Positions 24,819 to 33,606 of a stretch of DNA of 39,009 bases are shown here, in pieces. Source of the stretch: an uncultured Bacilli bacterium (GTDB lineage: Bacteria > Bacillota_I > Bacilli_A > RF39 > UBA660); contig CANQOD010000001.1 in NCBI GenBank assembly GCA_947625395.1, positions 1 to 39,009 of the forward strand, in the 5' to 3' direction. Under the pieces are notes generated by a model. It saw nothing but the letters and a program-made list of their open reading frames with translations, did no database searches and had not been told where the DNA came from. Each line of letters starts with the position of its first letter. Position 1 is the stretch's first letter. Made by a program: the position numbers and the translations under genes.

Positions 24819-24826
24819 GAGGGCAT

Positions 24827-26527
24827 ATGAAAAAACAAAATGGACGACAAAAAATAGAAATTTTAAAATATTCAGGACTTTTCTTACTCTTGGTGTTGAG
24901 TGTGGCGCTTTTGCTTTCATCCTGTCTTTTTTATGCCCACATCTCTCTTACAAAAGCGCATATTTTAAGTAGTTTCTTCTTAAGTGGAATCCTCTTTTTT
25001 CTGTTTTTCAAAAAAGAAAAGAAAAGGAAAGACCTCTTTTGGAAGAGTGTGGGACTTGGCGTGCTTGTTTTTGCCATTTCTCTTTTGTCGATGAGTTTTA
25101 TTTATGACCGCTCCAGTGATGGAAATACGTACCATAAAGATGCGATAGGAAATCTCTATTTGGGTTGGAATCCTGTTTATGAAAGCAGTGAAAGCTTTGT
25201 TGCCAAGCATTTACAAACAGAAAAGATAGATATGGACCAATATGATATATGGAAAGACCACTATGCGAAAGCCAACTGGATTTTAGAAGCAAATCTCTAT
25301 CAGTTGACAGACCATATTGAATCAGGAAAAGCAGTCAATGTGATTTTGATGTATATTTTATTTGCTCTGACAGTTGCTTATTTTTATTCGATATTAGGGG
25401 TAAAAGCATTTTTACTGGCCCTGGTAGTCACTTTCAATCCGATTGCTTGTAACCAAGTCTTTACATTCTATAATGACCAATTAGGTGCTTCTTTGTTCTT
25501 TATTTTACTCCTTGCACTCCTCCAAATTGTTGCGCATCAAGAGAAGACGTCCACCTTGGAAAAATATGGCACTTTATTTCTTGTCTTTCCCATCATTTTG
25601 AATATCAAGTTTAATATCATGGGATATGCGATGATTTTCACTTGCTTTTTAATGCTCTATTATTTATTTGTCCAATATCAAGAAAAACGCTTCTTTCAAA
25701 CGTTCAAGAAACTCGTCCTTTATTATCTTGTCTTATTTGTGATGAGTTTTGGTGTAATTGGTTATCCTACTTATATCAAGAATTTTATCGACCATCAAAA
25801 CTTCTTTTATCCCATTTATGGAGAGGGAAAAGAAGATATTATTACGGCGCAGCAACCGAAAGATTTTGGCAAGAAAAATACACTTCAAAAATTTTTGATT
25901 GCGACATTTGCTAAGACCAATAACTTACAAACACAAAAAAATTATACGCTTAAAATTCCTTTTACAGTTTCTTTAGAGGAATGGAAAGAATCCATGAGTG
26001 TGGATACAAGGCTAAGTGGATATGGTGTCTTCTTTAGTGGCTTATTCTTGGTATCGATTGTCATTCTTGCCCTATACTTTTTTCGGTCGAAGCAAAGGCA
26101 AGAAAAAAGAATCCTCCTTTTACTATCAGCACTTACCATTGGCATTATCCTCCTCATTCAAGAGAGCTGGTGGGCAAGATACAATCCAACGACGTATCTG
26201 TTTTTACTCGCCGCCTTTTATCTTGTTTTAAGATATGGAAAAAACAAATGCTTCAAGGGGCTTTTTACCTTGTTGATTGCTTGTAATGCAGGGGTAATTT
26301 TCTTAGGCAATGCTTATTACAGTCTTTCTCAAAGTATCCAAATTCAAAAGACATTCCAGGCGTTACAAGGAAAAGAAGTGCTTCTTTCCACTTCGCAACC
26401 GCCTGTGGCTGGCATTCTCTATAATTTAAAAGATGCGAAGATTCACTATCAATTTACGAAACAACCACCCACCCAAGAAACATATTATCATTATTTACAT
26501 TACGAGGTGAAAGATGAAAACAAGTAA
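24827..26527 (+). CDS. Polytopic membrane protein, putative GT-C glycosyltransferase
   Basis: 566 residues with about eleven to twelve hydrophobic helices. A long outer loop between about residues 92 and 165 starts 'YDRSSDGNTYHKDAIGN', an acidic, polar motif reminiscent of the catalytic first loop in GT-C enzymes. The C-terminal ~60 residues after the last helix are soluble. It follows the GtrB-like gene by eight bases with AGGAGGG (24817-24823), which fixes the start at 24827. The best hypothesis is that it transfers the sugar loaded by the GtrB-like enzyme; this rests on context and topology only. Confidence 0.72.
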   Translation: MKKQNGRQKIEILKYSGLFLLLVLSVALLLSSCLFYAHISLTKAHILSSFFLSGILFFLFFKKEKKRKDLFWKSVGLGVLVFAISLLSMSFIYDRSSDGNTYHKDAIGNLYLGWNPVYESSESFVAKHLQTEKIDMDQYDIWKDHYAKANWILEANLYQLTDHIESGKAVNVILMYILFALTVAYFYSILGVKAFLLALVVTFNPIACNQVFTFYNDQLGASLFFILLLALLQIVAHQEKTSTLEKYGTLFLVFPIILNIKFNIMGYAMIFTCFLMLYYLFVQYQEKRFFQTFKKLVLYYLVLFVMSFGVIGYPTYIKNFIDHQNFFYPIYGEGKEDIITAQQPKDFGKKNTLQKFLIATFAKTNNLQTQKNYTLKIPFTVSLEEWKESMSVDTRLSGYGVFFSGLFLVSIVILALYFFRSKQRQEKRILLLLSALTIGIILLIQESWWARYNPTTYLFLLAAFYLVLRYGKNKCFKGLFTLLIACNAGVIFLGNAYYSLSQSIQIQKTFQALQGKEVLLSTSQPPVAGILYNLKDAKIHYQFTKQPPTQETYYHYLHYEVKDENK

Positions 26528-27674
26528 ACGCGATGAAATCATTCTCATTCTTTATTTTCTTCTGCAACCCCTCTTAGATGTTTGTGCTTGCTTACTGCCG
26601 ACTTATTCGATTCATTTAGTCGTAAGAGGATTGTTTGCGCTATGGCTTATCATGAAAATATGGCAACTGCCCGAAAGACGTCTGCTTCTCGTTTTGCTTC
26701 TTCTTATTTGTGGTGGTTATGTGGGCTATCAAACATTCTTTTTAAAAGATGCGCTTATGGAAAGCGTCAGTGCTGTCTTTAAATGGGGTTACCTCTTGTT
26801 AGTGCTTCTTTACTTTTCCCAATTGAAGATGGATACGCTTACTCGATGGTTAAAAGTTGTTTTCTTTGAATATGTTGGCCTTTATTTATGTTCCTATCTG
26901 TTTCATTTTGGCTTTAATATTTATTTAAAAACAGATGGAAAAGAGGGATTTAGAGGTGTTTTCCAATCCATCAATGAATTGAGTGCCATTTTAGTGATTT
27001 TGTATTACTATCTTCTTCTTTCTTGGCGAAAAAAACCTCTTTTCATGGCCGTTGTTTCACTCCTCATGATTGCTGTATGTCTTCTTTCAGGAACCAAAGT
27101 GTTGTTTGGCTTTACGCTTTTGATTTTCTTTGGTGTTTTAGGAAGTTTGCTTCGCGAAAAATGGTCCCACTGGACCAAGCAAAAAAAGGGAGGACTGCTA
27201 CTTGCAATGGCTTTCGTAATGGTTGCTTGTATCCTTTTATTTTTTCAATCGAATGTTTATCATAATATGGTTGTTCAACAAGATTTTTTTCAAGTGAAAC
27301 ATCTTTTTTCCTTGGACTTCATCAATCGCGTTTTATTTAATAATCGCTTCACGTTTTTCTTTCGAAATATGACCTATATGAAAAGGCAATCTATTCTTTG
27401 TTGGCTTTTTGGTATTGGTGCTTCGAATCCTTTAAAATGGATTGAAATCGATTTCTTTGACCTTTTCATTCGCTTTGGTGCTTTTGGCCTTTTGTGGACT
27501 TGCTTTTTGTTTTTCTTCTTCATGAAACAAAGTCGGTTCAACAAGCTACAAATGCTTGCTTTCCTGATTTTAGGAATCATTAGTTTCACGAGTGGACACG
27601 TTTTATTATCTCCTGCAGTTTCCCTTTATTTCGGTGTGGTGTTTGCCTGTACGGACCCTAGAAGTCCTTTTTAA
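26514..27674 (+). CDS. O-antigen ligase/polymerase-like membrane protein
   Basis: 386 residues with about ten to eleven predicted helices. The central 'GFRGVFQSINELSAILV' segment matches the conserved region of the O-antigen ligase/Wzy polymerase superfamily, where a polar G-F-x-S-x-N pattern opens a helix after the large outer loop. A second loop lies around residues 240-300. In a single-membrane bacterium such a protein could polymerise repeat units or attach glycan to an acceptor. It overlaps the preceding gene by 14 bases, so it is very likely cotranscribed. Coexistence with an ABC exporter is unusual because Wzy proteins normally go with Wzx flippases. Confidence 0.75.
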   Translation: MKTSKRDEIILILYFLLQPLLDVCACLLPTYSIHLVVRGLFALWLIMKIWQLPERRLLLVLLLLICGGYVGYQTFFLKDALMESVSAVFKWGYLLLVLLYFSQLKMDTLTRWLKVVFFEYVGLYLCSYLFHFGFNIYLKTDGKEGFRGVFQSINELSAILVILYYYLLLSWRKKPLFMAVVSLLMIAVCLLSGTKVLFGFTLLIFFGVLGSLLREKWSHWTKQKKGGLLLAMAFVMVACILLFFQSNVYHNMVVQQDFFQVKHLFSLDFINRVLFNNRFTFFFRNMTYMKRQSILCWLFGIGASNPLKWIEIDFFDLFIRFGAFGLLWTCFLFFFFMKQSRFNKLQMLAFLILGIISFTSGHVLLSPAVSLYFGVVFACTDPRSPF

Positions 27675-27772
27675 TTCTTGCATTGTCCTTTTAAAATGTG
27701 CACTTGTCTATTGGGAGAAAAATTTCTAAAATGCAATTCATTCGTTAATATTACTACAATCCAGATACTTTT

Positions 27773-28759
27773 TTATTTTGCTTTTGGCTTCTGCTTTTCA
27801 AAATATCTATTTATTTTTTCAAGTTCCATGATTCCGATTTTACTAGATAAAAGTTCTTCCGGGTACAAACGCCAATCACCATATTGTTCGAATATGAGCG
27901 TACACATTTTATCAGTGAGTTCCTGCTTCTTATTTTCTTCTATATTCCAAGAAAAAATTTCAGTGACTCTATATAGTGAATACGCGATTTGAATCCATCT
28001 TATATAATATTCATATTGTTCATATTTATGGGCTTCTTTTAGCTCTTTTTTTAAAAAATCATTTACTGCAAAAATATCGAATAAATGTGCATTAAATTGA
28101 TTATTTTGAGAGGAAACACCCTCATTTGTTCTACGACGATAAAAATAATCAGCATCATTTAATCTTAAGATTCTACTGGCTTTAAACAGCTTCGCATAAG
28201 TAAAAGCAACATCTTCCCACATTTTATCTTCAATAAAAGGACTGTTTTTCACCATATCACTTCTAAATAATTTATTACAAACGGATGGGGATTCATCTAA
28301 GAGGGCACTAGGATTATCAGCAACCTGAATAATACAACCATTCGTTTGTGCTATACCTTTAAAATTGTTTACTAAGTAGTCATTATTTTTAACAAAAACT
28401 AAGCCCGTTGTGACAACCTCAGGATTGTCATTCTTTTTTGCCATCTCATACATTTTCGCATACATATTAAAATTCACATAATCATCACTATCTAAAAAGC
28501 CAATATATTCACCATTAGCTAACTCAATGCCTTTATTCCTCGTAGCACCTTGTCCTAAATTGTTAGGATTCGAATAAACTTTTAGTTTATCAGGATATTT
28601 TGTCTCATAAGCTTTTAATATGGCCAAACTATTATCACTAGAAGCATCATTAATCGCAATGATTTCTATTTCTTTTAATGTTTGATGCACTAAAGAATCT
28701 AAGCAATCCTTTAAATATTTTTCTGAGTTATATACAGGAACAATAATACTTACTTTCAT
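27773..28759 (-). CDS. GT2 glycosyltransferase, minus strand
   Basis: 328 residues. A classical GT2 domain ('KVSIIVPVYNSEKYLKDCL', 'AINDASSDNS', 'GQGATRNKGIELANGEYIG', then LDSDD) is followed by a helical C-terminal half with 'FYRRRTNEGVSSQN', as in EpsJ/CpsJ-type capsule enzymes. It has no membrane helix. It stands alone on the minus strand at the right border of the locus, converging on the O-antigen ligase-like gene with about 100 bases between the stops. A good extended -10 promoter lies upstream. It looks more AT-rich than the neighbouring glycosyltransferases, a weak hint of separate acquisition. Confidence 0.87.
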   Translation of the reverse strand: MKVSIIVPVYNSEKYLKDCLDSLVHQTLKEIEIIAINDASSDNSLAILKAYETKYPDKLKVYSNPNNLGQGATRNKGIELANGEYIGFLDSDDYVNFNMYAKMYEMAKKNDNPEVVTTGLVFVKNNDYLVNNFKGIAQTNGCIIQVADNPSALLDESPSVCNKLFRSDMVKNSPFIEDKMWEDVAFTYAKLFKASRILRLNDADYFYRRRTNEGVSSQNNQFNAHLFDIFAVNDFLKKELKEAHKYEQYEYYIRWIQIAYSLYRVTEIFSWNIEENKKQELTDKMCTLIFEQYGDWRLYPEELLSSKIGIMELEKINRYFEKQKPKAK

Positions 28760-28824
28760 CTTTCTTCCAATTTCTCCTCGATAAAAAGAAAACTTTTCCT
28801 CTTTTTTTAAATGATTCTTAAATC

Positions 28825-28853
28825 ATTATAGCATGAAGAAAGATGCTTGTATA
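28825..28853 (-). promoter_or_regulatory. Promoter for the minus-strand GT2 gene
   Basis: On the minus strand, TATACA (28848-28853) is followed by a 17-base spacer ending in TGC and then TATAAT (28825-28830). The -10 is a perfect extended type; the -35 matches four of six positions. Confidence 0.65.
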
Positions 28854-28967
28854 GGAGCACTCTTAAACGCTTGTATCACTTCGTAAAAAAAGTGCTTTTC
28901 TTTTTAAGTTTCACTGATAATTGATATATCTGTCATTAGAAGAGGGGAAAAACTTATCGAAAGAAGT

Positions 28968-29003
28968 AAAAAAAGTAAACACCTCGTTTGTGTCTACTTT
29001 TTT
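28968..29003 (-). terminator. Terminator after the PilB-like ATPase gene
   Basis: AAAAAAGTA and ACAC pair with GTGT and TACTTTTTT around a seven-base loop, with one A-C mismatch. T-rich flanks occur on both strands, so it could act in either direction. It lies about 110 bases beyond the ATPase stop. Confidence 0.7.
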
Positions 29004-29115
29004 GTTTTCCTTTGGAACTTGATAATTCTATCGTTTGATAACCTTATTCTATAATCTTATCATTTTATAGCTTTATCACTTTGTCATTTTAGAAAATAGA
29101 GAAGAAAATGCATTT

Positions 29116-30507
29116 TTATTTTTCCGGAACGGTGCCAGGATAGGGCCGAGGGGATGAAACTACAAATGAATCAAGAGAGGGAATCGTAATTTGAGGTGGT
29201 TCTACATCCGTTGTTTTCTTTTGTTTTTCCTTTTTCTTGCTCGTCTTTACAATTGCATCTGTCGTTTCATCATGTAAATTTTTCCGGTCAATTTCTTCTT
29301 CAAACATTTCATCTAAGTCATCATCAATATCAATAATACGATAGACTTCATCGAAAGAAGTCGTTCCCTCTAAGACTTTGCCTAAAGCATCTTGAAGCAT
29401 CGTAATAACATCAGAATTGTATACCATTCTACGAATATCTTCACGCTCTAACTTCTCATTATTTAAAGCATCCCGAATCGTATCATTGATAACTAAAACT
29501 TCTTGAATTGCAATTCGTCCTCGATATCCATTGTTACATTGTTCACAACCGCCCTCTTTCGCCGCATAAATTTCATCAACATCTTGATTCATGGCGAGTT
29601 TAAATACTTTCTTTTGATAAGCATCCGTCTTTACTTTTTGACGACAGTGAGGACAAAGCATTTTCGCTAGTCTTTGAGAAATAATACCCGTTAAAGCCGT
29701 TGATAATAAGTAACGTTCTACATTCATATCCAAAAGACGCTCAATGGTACTTAAAGAGTTGTTGGTGTGGATGGTTGATAGGACAAGGTGTCCAGTAATG
29801 GAAGCACGAACGGCAATTTTCGCTGTTTCACTATCACGAATTTCTCCAATAAGAATAATGTTCGGGTCTTGACGTAAAATGGAACGGAGTACTGTCGCGA
29901 AATCGAGGCCAATTTCACTGTTGACTTGGACCTGATTGAGTCCCTCCAAATTCATTTCGATAGGGTCCTCGACTGTAATGATATTGGTTTCAGGCCGATT
30001 CAATTTTTGTAGAATCGAGTATACTGTTGTACTTTTACCGGAACCAGTAGCTCCAGTAATTAAGATAATACCATTGGGTACTGAAATCATTCGCTGTAAT
30101 TTTTCAAAGTTGGCTTTATTAAATCCTAAGGCTTCAAGGCCGGATAAACTTCTCGTATAATCGAGAATACGAATTACGCATTTTTCACCCTCGTTGGTTG
30201 GAAGCGTTGATACACGCATATCAAGGGCAAGTCCACCAATGACACCTTTAATGGCGCCATCTTGAGGCAGACGGTTCTCAGTAATATTCATATTGGAAAG
30301 GAGTTTAATACGGGTAATTAAATTCCGTTCATACACTTTAGGAATTCGTGTATAATCTCGTAAATCTCCATCAACACGAATCCGCACAAGTAGGTCACTT
30401 TCTCTTGGGTCAAAGTGAATATCAGAAGCACCACTCTTTGCTGCTTGAACGATAATATCATCGACAACTTTAATGACAGGAACTTTCGTAAAATCGTAAG
30501 CAACCAT
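29116..30507 (-). CDS. PilB/GspE-family secretion or pilus assembly ATPase
   Basis: 463 residues. This hexameric ATPase family powers assembly of type IV pili, competence pili or type II secretion pseudopili. Walker A GATGSGKST is at 152-160, an Asp-box 'VEDPIE' at 179-184, Walker B 'IILIGEIRD' at 217-225, a His box 'STIHTNN' at 244-250, and a zinc-binding tetracysteine set at Cys285, Cys288, Cys321 and Cys324. The protein starts at the second N-terminal domain and lacks the N1 (MshEN) domain of full-length PilB. It has a charged ~65-residue C-terminal tail of low complexity. AGGAGGC upstream supports the start. It is transcribed divergently from two prepilin-like genes. Confidence 0.92.
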   Translation of the reverse strand: MVAYDFTKVPVIKVVDDIIVQAAKSGASDIHFDPRESDLLVRIRVDGDLRDYTRIPKVYERNLITRIKLLSNMNITENRLPQDGAIKGVIGGLALDMRVSTLPTNEGEKCVIRILDYTRSLSGLEALGFNKANFEKLQRMISVPNGIILITGATGSGKSTTVYSILQKLNRPETNIITVEDPIEMNLEGLNQVQVNSEIGLDFATVLRSILRQDPNIILIGEIRDSETAKIAVRASITGHLVLSTIHTNNSLSTIERLLDMNVERYLLSTALTGIISQRLAKMLCPHCRQKVKTDAYQKKVFKLAMNQDVDEIYAAKEGGCEQCNNGYRGRIAIQEVLVINDTIRDALNNEKLEREDIRRMVYNSDVITMLQDALGKVLEGTTSFDEVYRIIDIDDDLDEMFEEEIDRKNLHDETTDAIVKTSKKKEKQKKTTDVEPPQITIPSLDSFVVSSPRPYPGTVPEK

Positions 30508-30547
30508 AAAAGAGCCTCCTTTTTATTCTAGTATTTTATCTTAAACT

Positions 30548-30576
30548 ATTATATAATATTTCTAGAAGATAGACAA
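30548..30576 (-). promoter_or_regulatory. Promoter of the PilB-like gene, sharing a palindromic -10
   Basis: On the minus strand, TTGTCT (30571-30576), a 17-base spacer and TATAAT (30548-30553). The -10 is half of the palindrome ATTATATAAT (30548-30557), whose other half reads TATAAT on the plus strand (30552-30557) toward the prepilin genes. Confidence 0.6.
30552..30557 (+). promoter_or_regulatory. Plus-strand -10 element for the prepilin genes
   Basis: TATAAT at 30552-30557, about 33 bases before the start at 30590. It overlaps the minus-strand -10 of the divergent ATPase gene, so the two promoters may compete. No convincing -35 is seen. Confidence 0.45.
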
Positions 30577-30589
30577 GAGGTGAAGTGAA

Positions 30590-31093
30590 ATGAATTTAAA
30601 GAAACAAGGCTTTGTTCTTGTAGAAACATTGATTGTAAGTGTTTTTATGATGACCCTTTTATCGCTTCTTTATGCAAACATTGCACCGATTGTTGCTGAA
30701 TATAATCGTCGTAAGAATTATGATGATGTGACCACAAAATACGTAGCCCATTGGGCAAGAAAAATGATTTTAGACAAAGGACAAGCGGAAGTTTATACCT
30801 TTACCAATGGCTATTTAGATGTTACAGATTGCGATTATTATAGAGATGTCAACTTTTGTAATCAATTCAAAACAGTGAACCATATTCAAAAGATTTATTT
30901 GGCCGATTATGACTTAAAAGCATTCAAAGATTATGTCCAAACAAGTGACCGTTTTTCAAGAGGACTGATAGATTACCTCAATACTCTCCCTGAATATGAA
31001 ACGCAAGCAGGCGTCTATCGAGTGATTGTGGAAACACGCGATATTCATATTTCGGAAGAATCTAATTTTGGAACGATTGAGGTGAGAAGATGA
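30590..31093 (+). CDS. Prepilin-like protein (type IV pilin/pseudopilin N-terminus)
   Basis: 167 residues. The N-terminus MNLKKQG|FVLVETLIVS has a basic leader, a Gly-Phe cleavage site and Glu at position 5 of the mature form, followed by one long hydrophobic helix. This is the class III signal cut by a prepilin peptidase. The rest is a soluble domain containing one Cys pair ('DCDYYRDVNFCNQF'). It should become a minor pilin or pseudopilin assembled by the divergently encoded ATPase. It overlaps the next prepilin-like gene by four bases. No inner-membrane platform (PilC) or prepilin peptidase gene lies in the window. Confidence 0.85.
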   Translation: MNLKKQGFVLVETLIVSVFMMTLLSLLYANIAPIVAEYNRRKNYDDVTTKYVAHWARKMILDKGQAEVYTFTNGYLDVTDCDYYRDVNFCNQFKTVNHIQKIYLADYDLKAFKDYVQTSDRFSRGLIDYLNTLPEYETQAGVYRVIVETRDIHISEESNFGTIEVRR

Positions 31094-31596
31094 AAAATCA
31101 AAAAGGATTTACATCCATTGAACTATTGGTTTCTTTTATCATTGTTTCTGCCATTGTCGTGGGGCTTTTTGATGTCATTTTAAATTATCGAAATACCCAG
31201 CAAATCGCATCTTATGAAATGACACTACAATCCTATATCAATGAGATGACCAAAATGATTCAGGATGATTTAGTGAAACGAAAAATCACGGCGGCAACGG
31301 TGACAGGAAAACAAGCCACTTTGACTTTTGATAAAGCAACAAGCGAAAACAGTAAGACAAGTACATTAGAAATTTATCAATCAGATGCCGCCTGTAATAC
31401 GGACTGTCATATCCAGTATGGACCAGTGGGCAATACAATCCGATATCCGATTCCGAATATTGCTGATTTGACCATTCAAAGCGCAAGTATTTCCATTCAA
31501 AATCAGTTTTTGGTCGTGCAAATTCTGTTTGACCATCCGAATTTTAAAGGAAAAAAACAAATCTATATCACCGCACCTATTAACTATACGGCATAA
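31090..31596 (+). CDS. Prepilin-like protein 2
   Basis: 168 residues. MKNQKG|FTSIELLVSF is a textbook prepilin leader with Gly before the cleavage site and Glu5 in the mature part, followed by a hydrophobic helix to about residue 26. The soluble domain includes a CNTDC segment that may form a disulfide. It resembles minor pseudopilins (GspH/GspJ or ComG minor pilin type) rather than a major pilin. It is coupled to the upstream prepilin gene by an ATGA overlap, and its 3' end overlaps the 3' end of the minus-strand YlbJ-like gene by 13 bases. Confidence 0.87.
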   Translation: MKNQKGFTSIELLVSFIIVSAIVVGLFDVILNYRNTQQIASYEMTLQSYINEMTKMIQDDLVKRKITAATVTGKQATLTFDKATSENSKTSTLEIYQSDAACNTDCHIQYGPVGNTIRYPIPNIADLTIQSASISIQNQFLVVQILFDHPNFKGKKQIYITAPINYTA

Positions 31597-32528
31597 AAAA
31601 GAAGAAAGAGGACGAGGGCAAGACAAGAGGCAAGAATTCGTCCTTTTAAAAAGGCTCTATATGAAAGTGGTTGGTCTTTTAAAACATTTAAAACTTGTAA
31701 GTGCACGGAACAACCGCCAAAGCTAAGGAAAAGTGTGGCTAAGAAACCTTTAAGAAAAAGGGAGATGCTTTCTGTTTCCAGTAAGGCAATACCACTAGTC
31801 ATATCCAATAGGCCAGTGACGAGTATTTTTAAAAAAGAAGTCGTAGCGAATGCTTGTAAAAAGTGGGCTAGTAACATAAAAAAAGTAATGGAGCCTAGCA
31901 TAAAAAGCATCGTTTGCATGGTGCTTTGTAAAATATCTAAAACGGTCAAGTAGTTTGTTGAAAATTGGGCAACTTGCGTATCAAAAATCGTCTTGAATGC
32001 TGTTTTTTTCTGTTTTGTCTTAGAAGCAGTGCCTCTTGTTAAGAACAACAAAAGAAAATTCGCAGCAAAATGGGCCCCAAAAAGACAGAAAGTTACTTTT
32101 GGTTGGCCAAGAACCAATAAAACAGTGCCTAAAATAAAAAGAGGATTGGAAAAATGGCATACCATCAGTAAACGATTTGCTTCCTCAAGGGTGATATCTT
32201 GCTTTTGAAAAAGACGAACCGTATATTTAGGACCACTAGGAAAGCCTGAAATCATACTCATGAGAAGCACAAAAGAAGCTTGTCCTCGTAAATGAAAAAG
32301 GAAAGCAAAAGGGGTATCTAGCAAGTAGGATAAATAGGAGGGGACTCCGAGTAGAATCAACGTTTCTCCAAGAACGAGAAAGGGAAAAAGAGAGGGGAAA
32401 AGTTTCTCCCTCCACAGTGCTAAAGCTTCTTGTGCAATGTGTATGGTTGCATTGGTATTCCCAAAAATTTGTAAGAGGACAAAAAGAAGCAAGCATAAAA
32501 TTGTCAAATAAAGTAGTTTCTTTTTCAT
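31584..32528 (-). CDS. ylbJ: YlbJ-like sporulation membrane protein
   Basis: 314 residues with about eight predicted helices, somewhat shorter than Bacillus YlbJ. 'WREKLFPSLFPFLVLGETL' near residue 40, 'ISGFPSGPKYTVRLF' near 93-107, and 'VCHFSNPLFILGTV' near 124-137 match the conserved pattern of the YlbJ/nucleoside-recognition (Gate) family. In Bacillus YlbJ is required for proper spore development; the biochemical role is not settled. It is divergent from a YlbL-like protease gene, and the same two families are near neighbours in Bacillus genomes. With the spoIVB fragment it supports a spore-forming lineage. Confidence 0.8.
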   Translation of the reverse strand: MKKKLLYLTILCLLLFVLLQIFGNTNATIHIAQEALALWREKLFPSLFPFLVLGETLILLGVPSYLSYLLDTPFAFLFHLRGQASFVLLMSMISGFPSGPKYTVRLFQKQDITLEEANRLLMVCHFSNPLFILGTVLLVLGQPKVTFCLFGAHFAANFLLLFLTRGTASKTKQKKTAFKTIFDTQVAQFSTNYLTVLDILQSTMQTMLFMLGSITFFMLLAHFLQAFATTSFLKILVTGLLDMTSGIALLETESISLFLKGFLATLFLSFGGCSVHLQVLNVLKDQPLSYRAFLKGRILASCLALVLFLLFYAV

Positions 32529-32543
32529 CTATACAGTTCCTTT

Positions 32544-32552
32544 TGTTATAAT
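32544..32552 (+). promoter_or_regulatory. Extended -10 promoter for the YlbL-like protease gene
   Basis: TGTTATAAT at 32544-32552 is a perfect extended -10, in the 55-base gap between divergent genes. No clear -35 is seen. Confidence 0.55.
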
Positions 32553-32583
32553 AGAATAGAAAAAAGAAAGAAGGTCGTTATGT

Positions 32584-33600
32584 TTGAAAAAAATGTTCCA
32601 GGAAATTAAACTGTATTGCAAAGAAAATAGCAAGTTTCTTCTTTTTTTAGTGGCGCTTTATCTGTTTTTGACCTTTCCTCTTCCATATTATATTTATACA
32701 GGGGGAGGAATTATTCCTGTCAACAAGCGAATTCAATTTGAAGAAAAATACACGGAAAAAGGAAGTTTCAATCTTGCTTATGTCAGTGAATGGAGAGGAA
32801 CGATTGCGACAATGTTGTTGTCGAAAGTGCACAGTGACTGGGAAGTGGTTCCCAAAGAAGAATATGCGCTTTCTACGGATGACAGCGAAGAAGATATCTT
32901 TTTTCGGGAGAAAATTGCTTTAGAAGAAGCCAACCAAAATGCGCTTTTACTGGCGTATCAAAAAGCAGGTAAAAAATACCAGGTGAAAAAGAAAAACTTC
33001 TATGTACTTTATGTTGAAGAGAAAGAAAAAGCCCCTTTAAAAGTGGGAGATATCATCAGAAAAGTGGAGGGGGTTTCCCTAGAAAGTATCGCGGATTACC
33101 GAAAAGTAATTGCCGAAAAAGCCGTGGGTGAATCCATCACTCTCACGATTGAACGAGAGGGAAAAGAACAAGAAGTCAGTGTGGAAGTTTTTACCAAAGA
33201 GAACCAAAAGCTGACGGGCTTATCTATCAAAGAAATTGACGAAATAAAGACAGAACCTCCCATGAAAATCCAATTTAAAGCCACGGAAAATGGGCCATCA
33301 GGGGGCTTGATGACCGCCCTTGCAGTCTATAATCGTATTACGAAAAAAGATTTGACGAATGGAAAAACGATTGTTGGAACCGGCACCATTGACCAAGAGG
33401 GAAATGTAGGAGAAATCGGTGGTGTTATTTATAAACTACAAGGAGCCGTCAAAGCCAAAGCAGATATTTTTTTGGTTCCCCAAGGCGATAATTATCGAGA
33501 TTGTCAAAAACAAATCAAAGAGAAACACTATCCAATTCAATTGATTGCAGTCAGTACCTTTGATGAAGCCATTGCCAAATTAGAGAAAATGATTTCTTAA
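32584..33600 (+). CDS. ylbL: YlbL/SepM-like membrane-anchored PDZ-Lon protease
   Basis: 338 residues: one N-terminal membrane helix (about 17-35), a PDZ domain (about 135-215) and a C-terminal Lon-type protease domain. The catalytic dyad is Ser239 in 'NGPSGGLM' and Lys284 in 'GGVIYKLQGA', correctly spaced for the Lon family. Such proteases act outside the membrane; SepM processes a competence peptide in streptococci, and YlbL has been linked to cell-cycle control in Bacillus. I keep the TTG start at 32584 because AAGG at 32571-32574 precedes it; an in-frame ATG at 32593 has no ribosome site. Confidence 0.88.
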   Translation: MKKMFQEIKLYCKENSKFLLFLVALYLFLTFPLPYYIYTGGGIIPVNKRIQFEEKYTEKGSFNLAYVSEWRGTIATMLLSKVHSDWEVVPKEEYALSTDDSEEDIFFREKIALEEANQNALLLAYQKAGKKYQVKKKNFYVLYVEEKEKAPLKVGDIIRKVEGVSLESIADYRKVIAEKAVGESITLTIEREGKEQEVSVEVFTKENQKLTGLSIKEIDEIKTEPPMKIQFKATENGPSGGLMTALAVYNRITKKDLTNGKTIVGTGTIDQEGNVGEIGGVIYKLQGAVKAKADIFLVPQGDNYRDCQKQIKEKHYPIQLIAVSTFDEAIAKLEKMIS

Positions 33601-33606
33601 AATCTT

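Larger units (their letters stand above)
28760..29115. other. Intergenic region between two minus-strand genes
   Basis: This 356-base gap holds the promoter of the GT2 gene (28825-28853, minus strand) and the terminator of the PilB-like ATPase gene (28968-29003). Between them is an AT-rich stretch with a small inverted repeat (AGCACT near 28856, AGTGCT near 28890). I see no open frame, RNA gene or riboswitch. Confidence 0.6.

Noticed and set aside
27675..27772. Possible bidirectional terminator between convergent genes
   Set aside because: Only a short TTGCATT/AATGCAA pair with a long loop is visible; no convincing hairpin with a T-run.
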